A stretch of DNA of 64,000 nt from Pseudoxanthomonas sp. Root65 (GCF_001427635.1 NZ_LMHA01000001.1:62852-126851); one strand, 5' to 3'; positions 20,534 to 29,699 are shown, counted from the stretch's first letter. Made by a program: numbers and translations. The notes: generated from the sequence alone by a model not told the origin.

Positions 20534-21628
20534 ATGCGCATCCGCACCGCCCGCCTGGCCACACTGGCCGTGGCCGCCGCTTTCTTCGCCGCTGCCTGCG
20601 GCGGCAAGACCGACGCCCCCGCCGCCGCGACTGCCGGCGACGCCGCCGCTCCCGCCGCGGCCGGCGCCCAGCAGATCTCCGCCGAACTGACCGGCGCCGG
20701 CGCCTCGTTCATCTATCCGCTGATGGCGCGCTGGTCGACCGACTACAACAAGTCCACCGGCGCCAAGATCAACTACCAGTCCATCGGTTCGGGCGGCGGC
20801 ATCGCGCAGATCAAGGCCGCCACGGTCGATTTCGGCTCCTCCGACAAGCCCCTGTCGTCGGAAGAACTGGCCCAGGCCGGTCTGGCCCAGTTCCCGTCGG
20901 TGATCGGTGGCGTGGTGCCGGTCATCAACGTCGAAGGCCTGCAGCCGGGCCAGCTGAAGCTCAGCGGCACCGTGCTGGCCGACATCTTCCTGCACAAGAT
21001 CACCACCTGGAACGATCCGGCCATCGCCGCGCTGAACCCGGGCGTGACCCTGCCCACCGGCAAGATCAACACCGTGCACCGCTCCGACGGCTCGGGCACC
21101 ACCTTCAACTTCGTCAACTACCTGTCCAAGGTCAGCCCGGAGTGGAAGTCCAAGGTCGGCGAAGGCACCTCGGTCAACTGGCCGGGCGGCGTGGGTGGCA
21201 AGGGCAACGAAGGCGTCGCCGCCTACGTGCGCCAGCTGAAGGGCTCGATCGGCTATGTCGAACTGGCCTATGCCGAGCAGAACAACATGTCGTACGCATC
21301 GCTGCAGAACGCGGCCGGCCAGTTCGTGCAGCCCACCCCCGAAAGCTTCGCCGCCGCGGCGGCCAGCGCCGACTGGGCGAACACGAAGGACTTCAACCTG
21401 GTCATCACCAACGCCCCGGGCGAAACGGCGTGGCCGATCACCGCGACCAACTTCATCCTGGTCTACAAGCAGCCCAAGGACGCGGCCAAGGCCAAGCACA
21501 CGCTGGACTTCTTCAAGTGGGCCTACGAGCAGGGTCAGGCGCAGGCCAACGAACTGGACTACGTGCCGCTGCCGCCGGAACTGGTCGGCCAGATCGAGCA
21601 GTACTGGAGCACCGAGATCAAGCTCTGA
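20534..21628 (+). CDS. pstS: Phosphate ABC transporter substrate-binding lipoprotein
   Basis: Second phosphate receptor, 364 residues. The N terminus is a short signal sequence ending AAA-C at Cys22, a plausible though weak lipobox, followed by an Ala/Pro-rich linker (about 24-45) that would tether the domain to the membrane. The binding domain repeats all the loops of copy 1 (GAGASFIYP, SIGSGGGIAQI, DFGSSDKPL, RSDGSGTTFNF). Long stretches are identical in DNA sequence to copy 1, for example about 68 bp around the codons for DGSGTTFNFVNYLSKVSPEWK, indicating recent duplication or gene conversion. It heads the pstCAB genes. Confidence 0.94.
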   Translation: MRIRTARLATLAVAAAFFAAACGGKTDAPAAATAGDAAAPAAAGAQQISAELTGAGASFIYPLMARWSTDYNKSTGAKINYQSIGSGGGIAQIKAATVDFGSSDKPLSSEELAQAGLAQFPSVIGGVVPVINVEGLQPGQLKLSGTVLADIFLHKITTWNDPAIAALNPGVTLPTGKINTVHRSDGSGTTFNFVNYLSKVSPEWKSKVGEGTSVNWPGGVGGKGNEGVAAYVRQLKGSIGYVELAYAEQNNMSYASLQNAAGQFVQPTPESFAAAAASADWANTKDFNLVITNAPGETAWPITATNFILVYKQPKDAAKAKHTLDFFKWAYEQGQAQANELDYVPLPPELVGQIEQYWSTEIKL

Positions 21629-21642
21629 TCCCGGCGCCATCC

Positions 21643-21668
21643 GCGGGCCGTCCACAGGGGCGGCCCGC
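21643..21668 (+). terminator. Intercistronic hairpin between pstS copy 2 and pstC
   Basis: Eight-bp stem GCGGGCCG/CGGCCCGC with a 10-nt loop and no T run. It may stabilise the pstS mRNA or attenuate read-through so that more receptor than permease is made. Confidence 0.5.
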
Positions 21669-21745
21669 TGTCATCACGCGGTAACCGCACCACCGTGCAC
21701 TAGCGCCTCCCGCGTCACCCGCCCCTTCCCCACTTCCCGGGTTGC

Positions 21746-22717
21746 ATGAACGCCACCGCCCTCCCCGCTTCACTGACGGACGTGCGCACTGCCAAAGACG
21801 CGCGCGCCGACCGGTTGTTCCGGCTGACGCTGACCGGCGCCGGCATGTTCGTCCTGATTTCGCTGATCGCCGCCGCCGTGTCGATGCTGTGGGGCGGTCG
21901 CGAGGCCCTGCAGACCTTCGGCCTGGGCTTTTTCACCAGCACCGAGTGGAATGTCGGCACGCGCGAGTTCGGCGCCCTGGTACCGGTGTTCGGCACCCTG
22001 GTCAGCGCCGGCCTTGCCATGCTGATCGCGGTGCCGGTGAGCTTCGGGATCGCGGTGTTCCTGACCGAAGTGGCGCCCGCCTGGATGCGCGGTCCGGTCG
22101 GCATGGCGATCGAACTGCTGGCCGGCATTCCCTCGATCATCTACGGCATGTGGGGCCTGTTCGTGCTGGCGCCGCAGCTGAGCGAACACGTCTACCCGTG
22201 GATCAACGACAACCTGGGCCAGCTGCCGCTGATCGGCGCCGTGCTGTCCGGGCCGCCGCTGGGCATCGGCATGCTGACGGCCGGCCTGGTGCTGGCGATC
22301 ATGGTGATCCCGTTCGTATCGTCGGTGATGCGCGAGGTCTTCCTGACCGTGCCGGGCCGACTGAAGGAGTCGGCCTACGCGCTGGGTTCCACCAAGTGGG
22401 AAGTGGTGTGGGACGTGGTGCTGCCGTACACGCGCTCGGCGGTGATCGGCGGCGTGTTCCTCGGCCTGGGTCGCGCGCTCGGCGAAACCATGGCGGTGAC
22501 CTTCGTGATCGGCAACGCCTACACGATCAGCGCGGCCCTGCTGGAGCCGGGCACGTCCATCGCCTCCACCATCGCCAACGAGTTCGCCGAAGCCACCGAT
22601 CCGCTGCACAAGGGTTCGCTGCTGCTGCTCGGCTTCACCCTGTTCCTGCTGACCTTCATCGTGCTGGCCATCGCCCGCCTGATGCTGCGCCAACTGGCCA
22701 AGCGGGAGGGCAACTGA
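21746..22717 (+). CDS. pstC: Phosphate ABC transporter permease PstC
   Basis: Inner-membrane permease subunit of the PstSCAB phosphate importer, 323 residues with six predicted transmembrane helices. The ABC permease EAA-type loop is visible around KESAYALGSTKWEVVWDVVLP, which contacts PstB. Its stop codon overlaps the pstA start (TGATG), so the two permease halves are translationally coupled. Confidence 0.95.
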   Translation: MNATALPASLTDVRTAKDARADRLFRLTLTGAGMFVLISLIAAAVSMLWGGREALQTFGLGFFTSTEWNVGTREFGALVPVFGTLVSAGLAMLIAVPVSFGIAVFLTEVAPAWMRGPVGMAIELLAGIPSIIYGMWGLFVLAPQLSEHVYPWINDNLGQLPLIGAVLSGPPLGIGMLTAGLVLAIMVIPFVSSVMREVFLTVPGRLKESAYALGSTKWEVVWDVVLPYTRSAVIGGVFLGLGRALGETMAVTFVIGNAYTISAALLEPGTSIASTIANEFAEATDPLHKGSLLLLGFTLFLLTFIVLAIARLMLRQLAKREGN

Positions 22718-23568
22718 TGTCCTCGTCCCTGTACACCTACCGCAAGGTCAAGAACGCCGTCGCGCTGACGCTGTCCATCGCGGCCGCGATCTTCGGCCTG
22801 ATGTGGCTGGTCTGGATCCTCTGGACCACGATCACCAAGGGCATGAGCAGCCTCAACCTGGACCTGTTCACCCAGATGACGCCGCCGCCGAACGAACCCG
22901 GCGGCCTGGCCAACGCGCTGTTCGGCAGCGTGGTGATGAGCCTGCTGGCGATCCTGCTGGGCACGCCGGTCGGCGTGGCCGCCGGCACCTACCTGGCCGA
23001 ATACGCCAACAAGCACTGGCTGGGCGAAACCGTCCGCTTCGTCAACGACATCCTGCTGTCGGCGCCGTCCATCGTGCTGGGCCTCTTCATCTACACCGTG
23101 ATGGTGGCGCAGATGGGCCACTACTCGGCATGGGCCGGTGCGGTGGCGCTGGCGTTCATCGCCCTGCCGGTGATCGTGCGCACCACCGATGAAATGCTGC
23201 GGCTGGTGCCGCAGCAGATGCGCGAAGCCGCGCTGTCGCTCGGCGTGCCGCAGTGGAAGGTGACCACCCAGGTGCTGATGCGCTCGGCGCTGCCGGGCAT
23301 CGTCACCGGCGTGCTGCTGGCGCTGGCGCGCATCAGCGGCGAGACCGCACCGCTGCTGTTCACCGCCTTCAACAACCAGTTCTGGAGCACCGACCTCAAC
23401 CAGTCGATGGCCAACCTGCCGATGGTGATCTTCCAGTACGCCATGAGCCCCTACGACTCGTGGAATTCGCTGGCCTGGGCCGGCGCCTTCCTCGTCACCG
23501 GCATGGTGCTGGTGCTCAGCCTGATCGCCCGAACCATCCTTCTTCGAAACAAGGTGACCCATGAATGA
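22717..23568 (+). CDS. pstA: Phosphate ABC transporter permease PstA
   Basis: Second permease subunit of the phosphate importer, 283 residues, six membrane segments. The coupling loop reads [20 protein letters not shown], followed by [22 protein letters not shown], a highly conserved PstA segment. The start is the ATG overlapping the pstC stop. The gene also overlaps the pstB start by 8 bases. Confidence 0.95.
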   Translation: MSSSLYTYRKVKNAVALTLSIAAAIFGLMWLVWILWTTITKGMSSLNLDLFTQMTPPPNEPGGLANALFGSVVMSLLAILLGTPVGVAAGTYLAEYANKHWLGETVRFVNDILLSAPSIVLGLFIYTVMVAQMGHYSAWAGAVALAFIALPVIVRTTDEMLRLVPQQMREAALSLGVPQWKVTTQVLMRSALPGIVTGVLLALARISGETAPLLFTAFNNQFWSTDLNQSMANLPMVIFQYAMSPYDSWNSLAWAGAFLVTGMVLVLSLIARTILLRNKVTHE

Positions 23569-24379
23569 CGCCGCCCGCATTGCCGTGGTGACGCCGCAGC
23601 GCCAGGATGACCTCGCCGCGAACGCCAGCGTGAAACTGGCCGCCAAGGGCCTGGACTTCTACTACGGCGACTACCACGCGCTGAAGAACATCAACCTGGA
23701 GATCCCGGAAAAGCGCGTCACCGCGCTGATCGGTCCCTCCGGCTGCGGCAAGTCCACCCTGCTGCGCGTGTTCAACCGCATCTACTCGCTCTACCCGAAG
23801 CTGCGCGCCACCGGCGACGTCCTGCTGGACGGCGAGAACATCCTCGACGCCAAGTACCCGATGAACCGCCTGCGCAGCAAGGTGGGCATGGTGTTCCAGA
23901 AGCCGGTGCCGTTCCCGATGACCATCTTCGAGAACGTCGCCTACGGCATCCGCCACCACGAGCGACTCAACAAGGCCGACATGGACGTGCGCGTGGAACA
24001 GGCGCTGCGCCAGGCCGCGTTGTGGGACGAGGCCAAGGACAAGTTGAAGCAGAGCGCGCTGGGCCTGTCGGGCGGCCAGCAGCAGCGCCTGTGCATCGCG
24101 CGTGCGGTGGCGCTGCGCCCGGACGTGATCCTGCTGGACGAACCGACCTCGGCGCTGGACCCCATCTCGACCAGCAAGATCGAACAGCTGATCGAGGAAC
24201 TGAAGCACCAGTACACCATCGCCATCGTCACCCACAACATGCAGCAGGCCGCGCGCGTGTCCGACTACACCGCCTTCATGTACCTGGGCGAGCTGGTTGA
24301 GCACGACGTCACCTCGACGATCTTCTCCAACCCCGGCAAGCAGCAGACGGAAGACTACATTACGGGCAGGTTCGGCTGA
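23561..24379 (+). CDS. pstB: Phosphate ABC transporter ATP-binding protein PstB
   Basis: ATPase that powers phosphate import and takes part in signalling through PhoU to PhoR. The 272-residue protein has Walker [10 protein letters not shown] (58-66), Q-loop VFQKPVPFP, signature LSGGQQQR and Walker [13 protein letters not shown], and a final [17 protein letters not shown]-loop. It ends [10 protein letters not shown], the usual PstB C terminus. An imperfect inverted repeat separates it from phoU. Confidence 0.97.
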   Translation: MNDAARIAVVTPQRQDDLAANASVKLAAKGLDFYYGDYHALKNINLEIPEKRVTALIGPSGCGKSTLLRVFNRIYSLYPKLRATGDVLLDGENILDAKYPMNRLRSKVGMVFQKPVPFPMTIFENVAYGIRHHERLNKADMDVRVEQALRQAALWDEAKDKLKQSALGLSGGQQQRLCIARAVALRPDVILLDEPTSALDPISTSKIEQLIEELKHQYTIAIVTHNMQQAARVSDYTAFMYLGELVEHDVTSTIFSNPGKQQTEDYITGRFG

Positions 24380-24390
24380 TGCAGGAACCC

Positions 24391-24494
24391 GTGATTCGTG
24401 ATTGGGGATTGGTGATTCGCAAACGCGAGCACCCCAGCATGAAACGGCACCGGTTCATCCCATCACGAATCACCAATCCCTAATCACTAATCAC
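24391..24494. repeat. 29-bp inverted repeat between pstB and phoU
   Basis: Arms 24391-24419 and 24466-24494 match at 27 of 29 positions and are made of GTGATT/GGGGATTGGTGATT words, with a 46-nt loop. This is a xanthomonad-style extragenic repeat inside an operon. It could fold in the mRNA and lower phoU expression relative to pstB. Confidence 0.8.
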
Positions 24495-24503
24495 GGCCTC
24501 CCC

Positions 24504-25214
24504 ATGAACACCCAACCGAACGACCATATCGTGAAGAGCTACGACGAAGAACAGCGCCGCATCGTGGCGGAGATCGTGCGCATGGGCGAGACCGCCGTGG
24601 CGCAGTTGGAAGCCGCGCTGGACGTGGTGGAGCGCCGCGACGACAAGGCCGCCCAGCGCATCATCGCCAACGACGAAGCGATCGACGCCATCGAGCACCA
24701 GGTCAGCCATGACGTGATGCACCTGGCGCTGCGCGGTCCGTTGGCGCGCGACCTGCGCGAGATCCTCGCCGGGCTGCGCATTCCGGCCGACATCGAGCGC
24801 ATCGGCGACTACGCGGCCAACGTCGCCAAGCGTTCGATCGCCCTCAACGTCTCGCCGCCGATGCCGCAGATCACCGGTCTGCGGGCGCTGGGCAAGCTGG
24901 CGGCGCGCCAGGTGCGCGACGTGCTGGTCGCCTACCAGAACGGCGATGCCGAACAGGCCGTGCAGGTGCGCGAGCGCGATGCCGAACTGGACGCGCACTA
25001 CACCGCGCTGTTCCGTGAGCTGCTGACCTACATGATGGAAGACCCGCGCAACATCACGCCCTGCACGCACCTGCTGTTCATGGCCAAGAACCTGGAGCGT
25101 ATCGGCGACCACGCCACCAACATCGCCGAGAACATCTGGTTCCTGGTGCATGGCGAACAGCCGTTGCCGCCGCGCGACAAGCGAGACGAGACCAGCACTA
25201 CCGGCGTGGTCTGA
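24504..25214 (+). CDS. phoU: Phosphate signalling regulator PhoU
   Basis: Cytoplasmic adaptor between PstB and the PhoR kinase that shuts off the Pho regulon when phosphate is plentiful. The 236-residue protein has two PhoU three-helix repeats, each with the metal-binding E/D-xxx-D pattern (ADIERIGDYAANVAK and KNLERIGDHATNIAE). The ATG at 24504 is chosen because the upstream in-frame sequence lies in the inverted repeat. A GC-rich terminator follows. Confidence 0.95.
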   Translation: MNTQPNDHIVKSYDEEQRRIVAEIVRMGETAVAQLEAALDVVERRDDKAAQRIIANDEAIDAIEHQVSHDVMHLALRGPLARDLREILAGLRIPADIERIGDYAANVAKRSIALNVSPPMPQITGLRALGKLAARQVRDVLVAYQNGDAEQAVQVRERDAELDAHYTALFRELLTYMMEDPRNITPCTHLLFMAKNLERIGDHATNIAENIWFLVHGEQPLPPRDKRDETSTTGVV

Positions 25215-25243
25215 CGCGGGGCTTCTTCCGCACTGCAACACTC

Positions 25244-25277
25244 CCCGCGCCCCGCTTCCACGCGGGGCGCGGGCGTT
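25244..25277 (+). terminator. Terminator of phoU
   Basis: Twelve-bp perfect stem CCCGCGCCCCGC/GCGGGGCGCGGG with a 6-nt loop, followed by CGTTT. The T run is short but the stem is very strong. Confidence 0.75.
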
Positions 25278-25369
25278 TGGGGGCCTGCATACGGCCGGCT
25301 AACGGACTGCGTCTACACTGTCGCCACTTCCCGTGCGGCCCCCGCCGCACCTCACTGGAGAGCATGACG

Positions 25370-25768
25370 ATGTCCAAGACCAACAAGCCCACCGCGGTCG
25401 CCATCGCCCTGGCCGGCGGCCTCGCCCTGACCGGTTCCGCGTTCGCGATGGAGCCGCTGGCGCAGGGCTACCTGCTGGCCGCCGGCGAAACCGCCAAGGC
25501 CGGTGAGGGCAAGTGCGGCGAAGGCAAGTGCGGCATGGCCAAGGCCGACACCGACAAGGACGGCAAGGTCTCGCAGGCCGAGTTCACCGCCGCCCATCCC
25601 GACAAGGCGGCGAAATTCGCCGAGATCGACACCAACAAGGACGGCTTCATCGACGCCGCCGAGCACAAGGCCCACGCCGGCACCAAGGGCGCCGAGGGCA
25701 AGTGCGGTGAAGGCAAGTGTGGCGAGGGCAAGTGCGGCGGCGCCAAGAAGGCTGGCGAAACCAAGTGA
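25370..25768 (+). CDS. EGKCG-repeat RiPP metallophore precursor with EF-hands (bufferin/HvfA type)
   Basis: A 132-residue exported peptide. It has an N-terminal signal peptide (cleavage after AFA, about residue 26). EGKCG motifs lie at 46-50 and 51-55, then two canonical EF-hand loops ([12 protein letters not shown], 60-71; [12 protein letters not shown], 87-98), then three more EGKCG motifs at 109-113, 114-118 and 119-123. In HvfA-type peptides the EGKCG cysteines are known to be modified by a DUF692 MNIO enzyme into copper-binding groups. Exactly that enzyme and its DUF2063 partner follow. The ATG at 25370 is preferred to the one at 25364 because GGAGAG lies 7 nt upstream. EF-hands inside the peptide are unusual. 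Confidence 0.88.
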   Translation: MSKTNKPTAVAIALAGGLALTGSAFAMEPLAQGYLLAAGETAKAGEGKCGEGKCGMAKADTDKDGKVSQAEFTAAHPDKAAKFAEIDTNKDGFIDAAEHKAHAGTKGAEGKCGEGKCGEGKCGGAKKAGETK

Positions 25769-25774
25769 GTCCTT

Positions 25775-25807
25775 GCGCGGGTCCCGGCACCGCGCCGGGA
25801 CCCGCGC
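25775..25807 (+). terminator. Intercistronic hairpin between precursor and MNIO gene
   Basis: Fourteen-bp perfect stem GCGCGGGTCCCGGC/GCCGGGACCCGCGC with a 5-nt loop, 6 bases after the precursor stop and 10 bases before the MNIO start. There is no T run. It probably protects the precursor mRNA or partly attenuates, giving excess peptide over enzyme. Confidence 0.75.
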
Positions 25808-25817
25808 CCGCCTCCGC

Positions 25818-26672
25818 ATGAAGACTGCCCTTCTGCCCTCCACCGCCGGCCTGGGCCTGCGCCGCGCCCTGCTGGAGGAGCTGCTGGACGCGCCCGCGGG
25901 CGCCTTCGACTTCCTCGAATGCGCACCGGACAACTGGATCGGCGTGGGCGGCCGCTATGGCGAGGCCCTGCAGACGCTGTCTTCGCGTCATCCGCTCACC
26001 TGCCATGGGCTGTCGCTGTCGCTGGGCGGCGTGGCGCCGCTGGACGACACCTTCCTCGCCCGCACCCGACGCTTCCTCGACCAGTACGATGTGTCGCTCT
26101 ACAGCGAACACCTGAGCTACTGCGCCGACGATGGCCATCTGTACGACCTGATGCCCATCCCGTTCACCGAGGACGCCGTGCACCATGTCGCCGCACGCAT
26201 CCGCCATGCACAGGACGCCCTGGGCCGGCGGATCGCCGTGGAGAACGTCTCCTACTACGCCGCCCCGTACCAGGCCATGGACGAAGCCGACTTCGTCACC
26301 GCCGTGCTGGAGGAAGCGGACTGCGACCTGCTGCTGGACGTCAACAACATCTTCGTCAACGCGATCAACCATGGCTACGATGCACGCGCCTTCCTGGCCC
26401 GCATGCCGTCGGCACGGATCGCGTCGTACCATGTCGCCGGCCATTACGACGAAGCCGACGACCTGAAGGTCGATACGCATGGCGCGCCGGTGAAGGATGA
26501 TGTGTGGTCGCTGCTGTCGCAGGCTTATGCCACGCATGGCGTGCGCCCCACGCTGCTGGAGCGCGACTTCAACTTCCCGCCCCTGGCCGACCTGTGCGCC
26601 GAACTGCAGCGCATCCGCCAGCTGCAGGCGGTGCACCACGCAGATGCCGCAGCGCAGGCCGCGCGTGGCTGA
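25818..26672 (+). CDS. bufB: MNIO-family RiPP-modifying enzyme (DUF692)
   Basis: Multinuclear non-heme iron-dependent oxidative enzyme, TIM-barrel fold, 284 residues. Probable metal ligands are spread along the chain in conserved blocks: [48 protein letters not shown] and LERDFNFPP. In characterised relatives (MbnB, HvfB, BufB) this enzyme oxidises Cys residues of a precursor peptide; here the EGKCG peptide directly upstream is the expected substrate. The ATG at 25818 gives [16 protein letters not shown], the usual N terminus of the family. Confidence 0.9.
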   Translation: MKTALLPSTAGLGLRRALLEELLDAPAGAFDFLECAPDNWIGVGGRYGEALQTLSSRHPLTCHGLSLSLGGVAPLDDTFLARTRRFLDQYDVSLYSEHLSYCADDGHLYDLMPIPFTEDAVHHVAARIRHAQDALGRRIAVENVSYYAAPYQAMDEADFVTAVLEEADCDLLLDVNNIFVNAINHGYDARAFLARMPSARIASYHVAGHYDEADDLKVDTHGAPVKDDVWSLLSQAYATHGVRPTLLERDFNFPPLADLCAELQRIRQLQAVHHADAAAQAARG

Positions 26673-27435
26673 CACGCTGCGCGACCAGCAGTTCGCCCTG
26701 GCGCGCCACCTGCGCGATCCGTCGTCGCACCCGCCGCCGACCGGTGTCGAGGAACGGCGGCTGGCGATCTACCGCGACCTGTTCTTCAACAACATCGAAG
26801 GCCTGCTCGCGGGCAACTTTCCGGTGATCCGCAAGACATTGGGAGACGACGCGTGGCGCGCCCTTGTGCGGGAGTTCTATGCCGGGCACCGCAGCCAGAC
26901 GCCGCTTTTCCCGGAAATCGCACGCGAGTTCATCCGCTATCTTGAATCCCGCCGGGACGACGACCTTCCGCCCTGGCTGCGCGAACTGGCGCATTACGAA
27001 TGGGTGGAACTGGCGCTGCAGATCGCCGACGACACCGTGCCACCGCATGACCCGGACGGCGACCTGCTCACGGGCGAACCGGTGGTATCGCCCTTCGCCT
27101 GGGCGCTGGCCTACCAGTGGCCGGTGCACCGCATCGGTCCGGGTTTCCGTCCCGACGTCCCGCCCGACGAGTCCACCCTGCTGCTGGTGCGTCGCGACGC
27201 AGCGCATCAGGTGCGCTTCGCGTCCATCTCGCCGCTCGTTTACCGCCTGATCGAAGTGCTGGGCGAAGGCGGCCGCAGCGGTGACGTTGCACTACGGCTG
27301 CTGGCGGCGGAAGCCGGCGTGGAGACTCTGTCCGCCTTCGTGGATCAGGGCGCCGCCATGCTGACGCGCATGCGCGAGGAAGGCACCCTGCTCGGTACCC
27401 GCCGAGTGTCCTTTACCCCTGGGGGAGCGACGTAA
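26644..27435 (+). CDS. bufC: DUF2063 partner protein of the MNIO enzyme
   Basis: A 263-residue protein of the family that accompanies MNIO enzymes (HvfC/BufC) and is thought to bind the precursor peptide and present it. The N-terminal DUF2063 domain is clear ([40 protein letters not shown]). The start is uncertain: ATG at 26644 overlaps the enzyme gene by 29 bases, while GTG at 26665 would give an 8-base overlap and MADTLRDQQ. The last codons and the TAA stop lie inside the palindromic repeat at 27423, so the C-terminal GGAT is repeat-encoded. Confidence 0.85.
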   Translation: MPQRRPRVADTLRDQQFALARHLRDPSSHPPPTGVEERRLAIYRDLFFNNIEGLLAGNFPVIRKTLGDDAWRALVREFYAGHRSQTPLFPEIAREFIRYLESRRDDDLPPWLRELAHYEWVELALQIADDTVPPHDPDGDLLTGEPVVSPFAWALAYQWPVHRIGPGFRPDVPPDESTLLLVRRDAAHQVRFASISPLVYRLIEVLGEGGRSGDVALRLLAAEAGVETLSAFVDQGAAMLTRMREEGTLLGTRRVSFTPGGAT

Positions 27436-27483
27436 GTCGCGACCGCCTTACCGCGTCTGCCCATCGCGACTTACGTCGCTCCC
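27423..27483. repeat. Dispersed palindromic repeat, GACGTAAGTC family (copy 2)
   Basis: Perfect 20-bp arms GGGAGCGACGTAAGTCGCGA (27423-27442) and their complement (27464-27483) with a 21-nt loop. It is the same element as at 5951-6021. The left arm supplies the stop codon of the DUF2063 gene. Confidence 0.88.
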
Positions 27484-27543
27484 ACAAACATGATTCCACC
27501 TCCAGTCGGGGTCGGGTCGCGGGGACCTGCTACCCTTTCCCGC

Positions 27544-28173
27544 ATGGAAAGCACCGCCGAACCCGTCCGCATCACCCCGATGGCCCAACGCTTCCGCGGC
27601 TATCTGCCCGTGGTGGTGGACGTGGAAACGGGCGGCTTCGACTGGAACCGGCACGCACTGCTGGAACTGGCCGCGGTGCCGCTGGACTTGGACGAGAACG
27701 GCCTGCTGGTCTGCGGCACCACCTCCAGCGTGCACCTGCACCCGGCGCCGGGCACCGAGATCGACCCGAAATCGCTGGAAGTCACCGGCATCGACCTGGA
27801 CCACCCGTTCCGCTTCGCCAAGCATGAGAAGGACGCGCTGGACCATGTGTTCGCCGCGGTGCGCGCGGCCGTGAAGAAGCACGGTTGCCAGCGCGCCATC
27901 CTGGTCGGGCACAACGCGCACTTCGATCTCAACTTCCTCAACGCGGCGGTCAACCGCGTGGCGCACAAGCGCAATCCGTTCCATCCCTTCAGCGTGTTCG
28001 ACACGGTGACGCTGGCCGGCGTGGCCTACGGCCAGACCGTGCTCGCGCGTGCGGTACAGGCGGCCGGCTTCGACTGGAACGCCGACGACGCGCATTCGGC
28101 CGTCTACGACGCCGAACAGACCGCGCGCCTGTTCTGCAACATCGTGAACATGTGGCCGAAGCCGCTGGGCTGA
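27544..28173 (+). CDS. rnt: Ribonuclease T
   Basis: Exoribonuclease of the DEDDh family that trims the 3' ends of tRNA and other stable RNAs. The 209-residue protein has the four acidic residues and His in order: VVDVETGGF (D, E), [11 protein letters not shown] (D) and [11 protein letters not shown] (H, D). Family-specific stretches such as [10 protein letters not shown] and [14 protein letters not shown] are present. The start at 27544 is the ATG after the palindromic repeat. Confidence 0.94.
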   Translation: MESTAEPVRITPMAQRFRGYLPVVVDVETGGFDWNRHALLELAAVPLDLDENGLLVCGTTSSVHLHPAPGTEIDPKSLEVTGIDLDHPFRFAKHEKDALDHVFAAVRAAVKKHGCQRAILVGHNAHFDLNFLNAAVNRVAHKRNPFHPFSVFDTVTLAGVAYGQTVLARAVQAAGFDWNADDAHSAVYDAEQTARLFCNIVNMWPKPLG

Positions 28174-28195
28174 CATCCTGCATCAGGACGGCGTC

Positions 28196-28696
28196 ATGCG
28201 ATTGACTGCTATACGGGCCGACATCACCACGCTCGACGTCGACGCCATCGTCAACGCGGCGAACAGTTCGCTGCTGGGTGGCGGTGGCGTGGACGGCGCG
28301 ATCCATCGCGCGGCCGGCCCGGACCTGGTGCACGAATGCCGACTGCTCGGCGGCTGCAAGACCGGCGAAGCGAAGATCACGAAAGGGTATCGCCTGCTGG
28401 CACGCCATGTGATCCACACCGTCGGCCCGGTCTGGCGTGGCGGTGACCAGGGCGAGCCGGAACTGCTCGCCGCGTGCTATCGCAACAGCCTGGCGCTGGC
28501 GGAGAAGCACGGCCTGCGCAGCATTGCGTTTCCGTGCATCAGCACCGGCATCTTCGGTTATCCCCCGGACGCTGCCTCGCGTCTCGCGATCGACACGGTG
28601 CGCGCGACCTTGTCTGCAGCGCCCGGACCGCCGGACGTGATTTTCTGCTGTTTCTCCGGCGACGACCTGGCGACCTACCAGGCCTTGCTCGCCTGA
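28196..28696 (+). CDS. Macrodomain protein, O-acetyl-ADP-ribose deacetylase type
   Basis: A 166-residue single macrodomain of the MacroD/YmdB group, which hydrolyses O-acetyl-ADP-ribose or mono-ADP-ribose on proteins. The ADP-ribose binding loops are intact: [22 protein letters not shown] near 20-41 and [11 protein letters not shown] near 113-123. It follows rnt by 22 bases on the same strand. Its stop is directly adjacent to the stop of the convergent exporter gene, with no spacer. Confidence 0.92.
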   Translation: MRLTAIRADITTLDVDAIVNAANSSLLGGGGVDGAIHRAAGPDLVHECRLLGGCKTGEAKITKGYRLLARHVIHTVGPVWRGGDQGEPELLAACYRNSLALAEKHGLRSIAFPCISTGIFGYPPDAASRLAIDTVRATLSAAPGPPDVIFCCFSGDDLATYQALLA

Positions 28697-29584
28697 CTAC
28701 GCTTCACCGTTGGCCGCCGTCTGCACGGGCGGGCGCGAGGTCATCGCCGCACCGGCGGATGCAATGATGATGGCGGCGATGGCCAGCCACTGCAGCGGCG
28801 AGAGGCGTTCGTGCAGGAACAGCAGGCCGCACACGGCGGCGATGGCCGGCTCCAGGCTCATCAGCATGCCGAAGGTGCGGGTGGGCATCTTCGTCAGCGC
28901 CACCATTTCCAGGCTGTAGGGAATCGCGGTGGACAGCAGCGCCACCGCCAGCGCGACCGGCAGCAGCGCGGGCGCCAGCAACGCAGCGCCGGCGTGCGCC
29001 ACACCGAACGGCACCGCCACCGCCGCGGCGATGCAGCTGCCGATCGCGACCGTCTGCGGTCCATGCGCGTTGCCGGCCCTCTGGCCGAACACGATGTACA
29101 TCGCCCAGCACGCACCCGCGCCGAGCGCATAGGCCGCACCCACGAGATCCACGTTTCGGGCTCCCTGCTCCGGCACCAGCAGCACCAGCCCCATGACCGC
29201 CAGCGCCACCCAGACCACGTCACGCAGGTGGCGCGAACCGAACAACGCCACCGCCAGCGGACCGGTGAACTCCAGCGCCACGGCGATGCCCAGCGGCACG
29301 GTTTCCAGCGCCTTGTAGAACAGCAGGTTCATCAGTCCCAGCGAGGCGCCGTAAAGCAGCAACAGCGGCCATTGCGCGCGGCTGACGCGCGTGCGCCATG
29401 GCCGGAACACCGCCACCAGGATCAGCGTGGCCAGTGCCAGTCGCAGCGCGGTGGCGCCGGTCGCGCCGACCGCCGGGAACAGGCTCTTCGCCATCGAGGC
29501 GCCGGCCTGGATCGACAGCATGGCGACGAGCAGCAGTGCAATGGGCTGCCAGCGGACGGCGGCGTGGACGTGGGAAGACGGCAT
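28697..29584 (-). CDS. rhtA: EamA-family exporter, RhtA-like (threonine/homoserine)
   Basis: Inner-membrane exporter of the drug/metabolite superfamily, 295 residues, ten predicted helices in two EamA repeats. It is close to E. coli RhtA in several long stretches (IQAGASMAKSLFPAVGA, TVPLGIAVALEFTGPLAVAL, TRTFGMLMSLEPAIAAVCG), supporting export of threonine/homoserine-like amino acids. The start at 29584 leaves a 115-bp spacer to the divergent XRE-cupin regulator, with two palindromic operators between them, so that regulator probably controls this exporter. Confidence 0.88.
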   Translation of the reverse strand: MPSSHVHAAVRWQPIALLLVAMLSIQAGASMAKSLFPAVGATGATALRLALATLILVAVFRPWRTRVSRAQWPLLLLYGASLGLMNLLFYKALETVPLGIAVALEFTGPLAVALFGSRHLRDVVWVALAVMGLVLLVPEQGARNVDLVGAAYALGAGACWAMYIVFGQRAGNAHGPQTVAIGSCIAAAVAVPFGVAHAGAALLAPALLPVALAVALLSTAIPYSLEMVALTKMPTRTFGMLMSLEPAIAAVCGLLFLHERLSPLQWLAIAAIIIASAGAAMTSRPPVQTAANGEA

Positions 29585-29636
29585 GGCGACGGTACCAGCA
29601 GACGCTGCGGGGCCTGCGCTTGAGGATGTGGGAGCC

Positions 29637-29689
29637 TGCGCACTATATTGCGCAGACCGAAGCCTACCGGATGTGCAATATGTTGCGCA
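29637..29689. promoter_or_regulatory. Paired operators TGCGCA-N6-TGCGCA
   Basis: TGCGCACTATATTGCGCA (29637-29654) and TGTGCAATATGTTGCGCA (29672-29689) share the same architecture and are 35 bp apart centre to centre. They lie between rhtA and the XRE-cupin gene and are likely binding sites for the latter. Confidence 0.75.
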
Positions 29690-29699
29690 ACCCCTGCCG

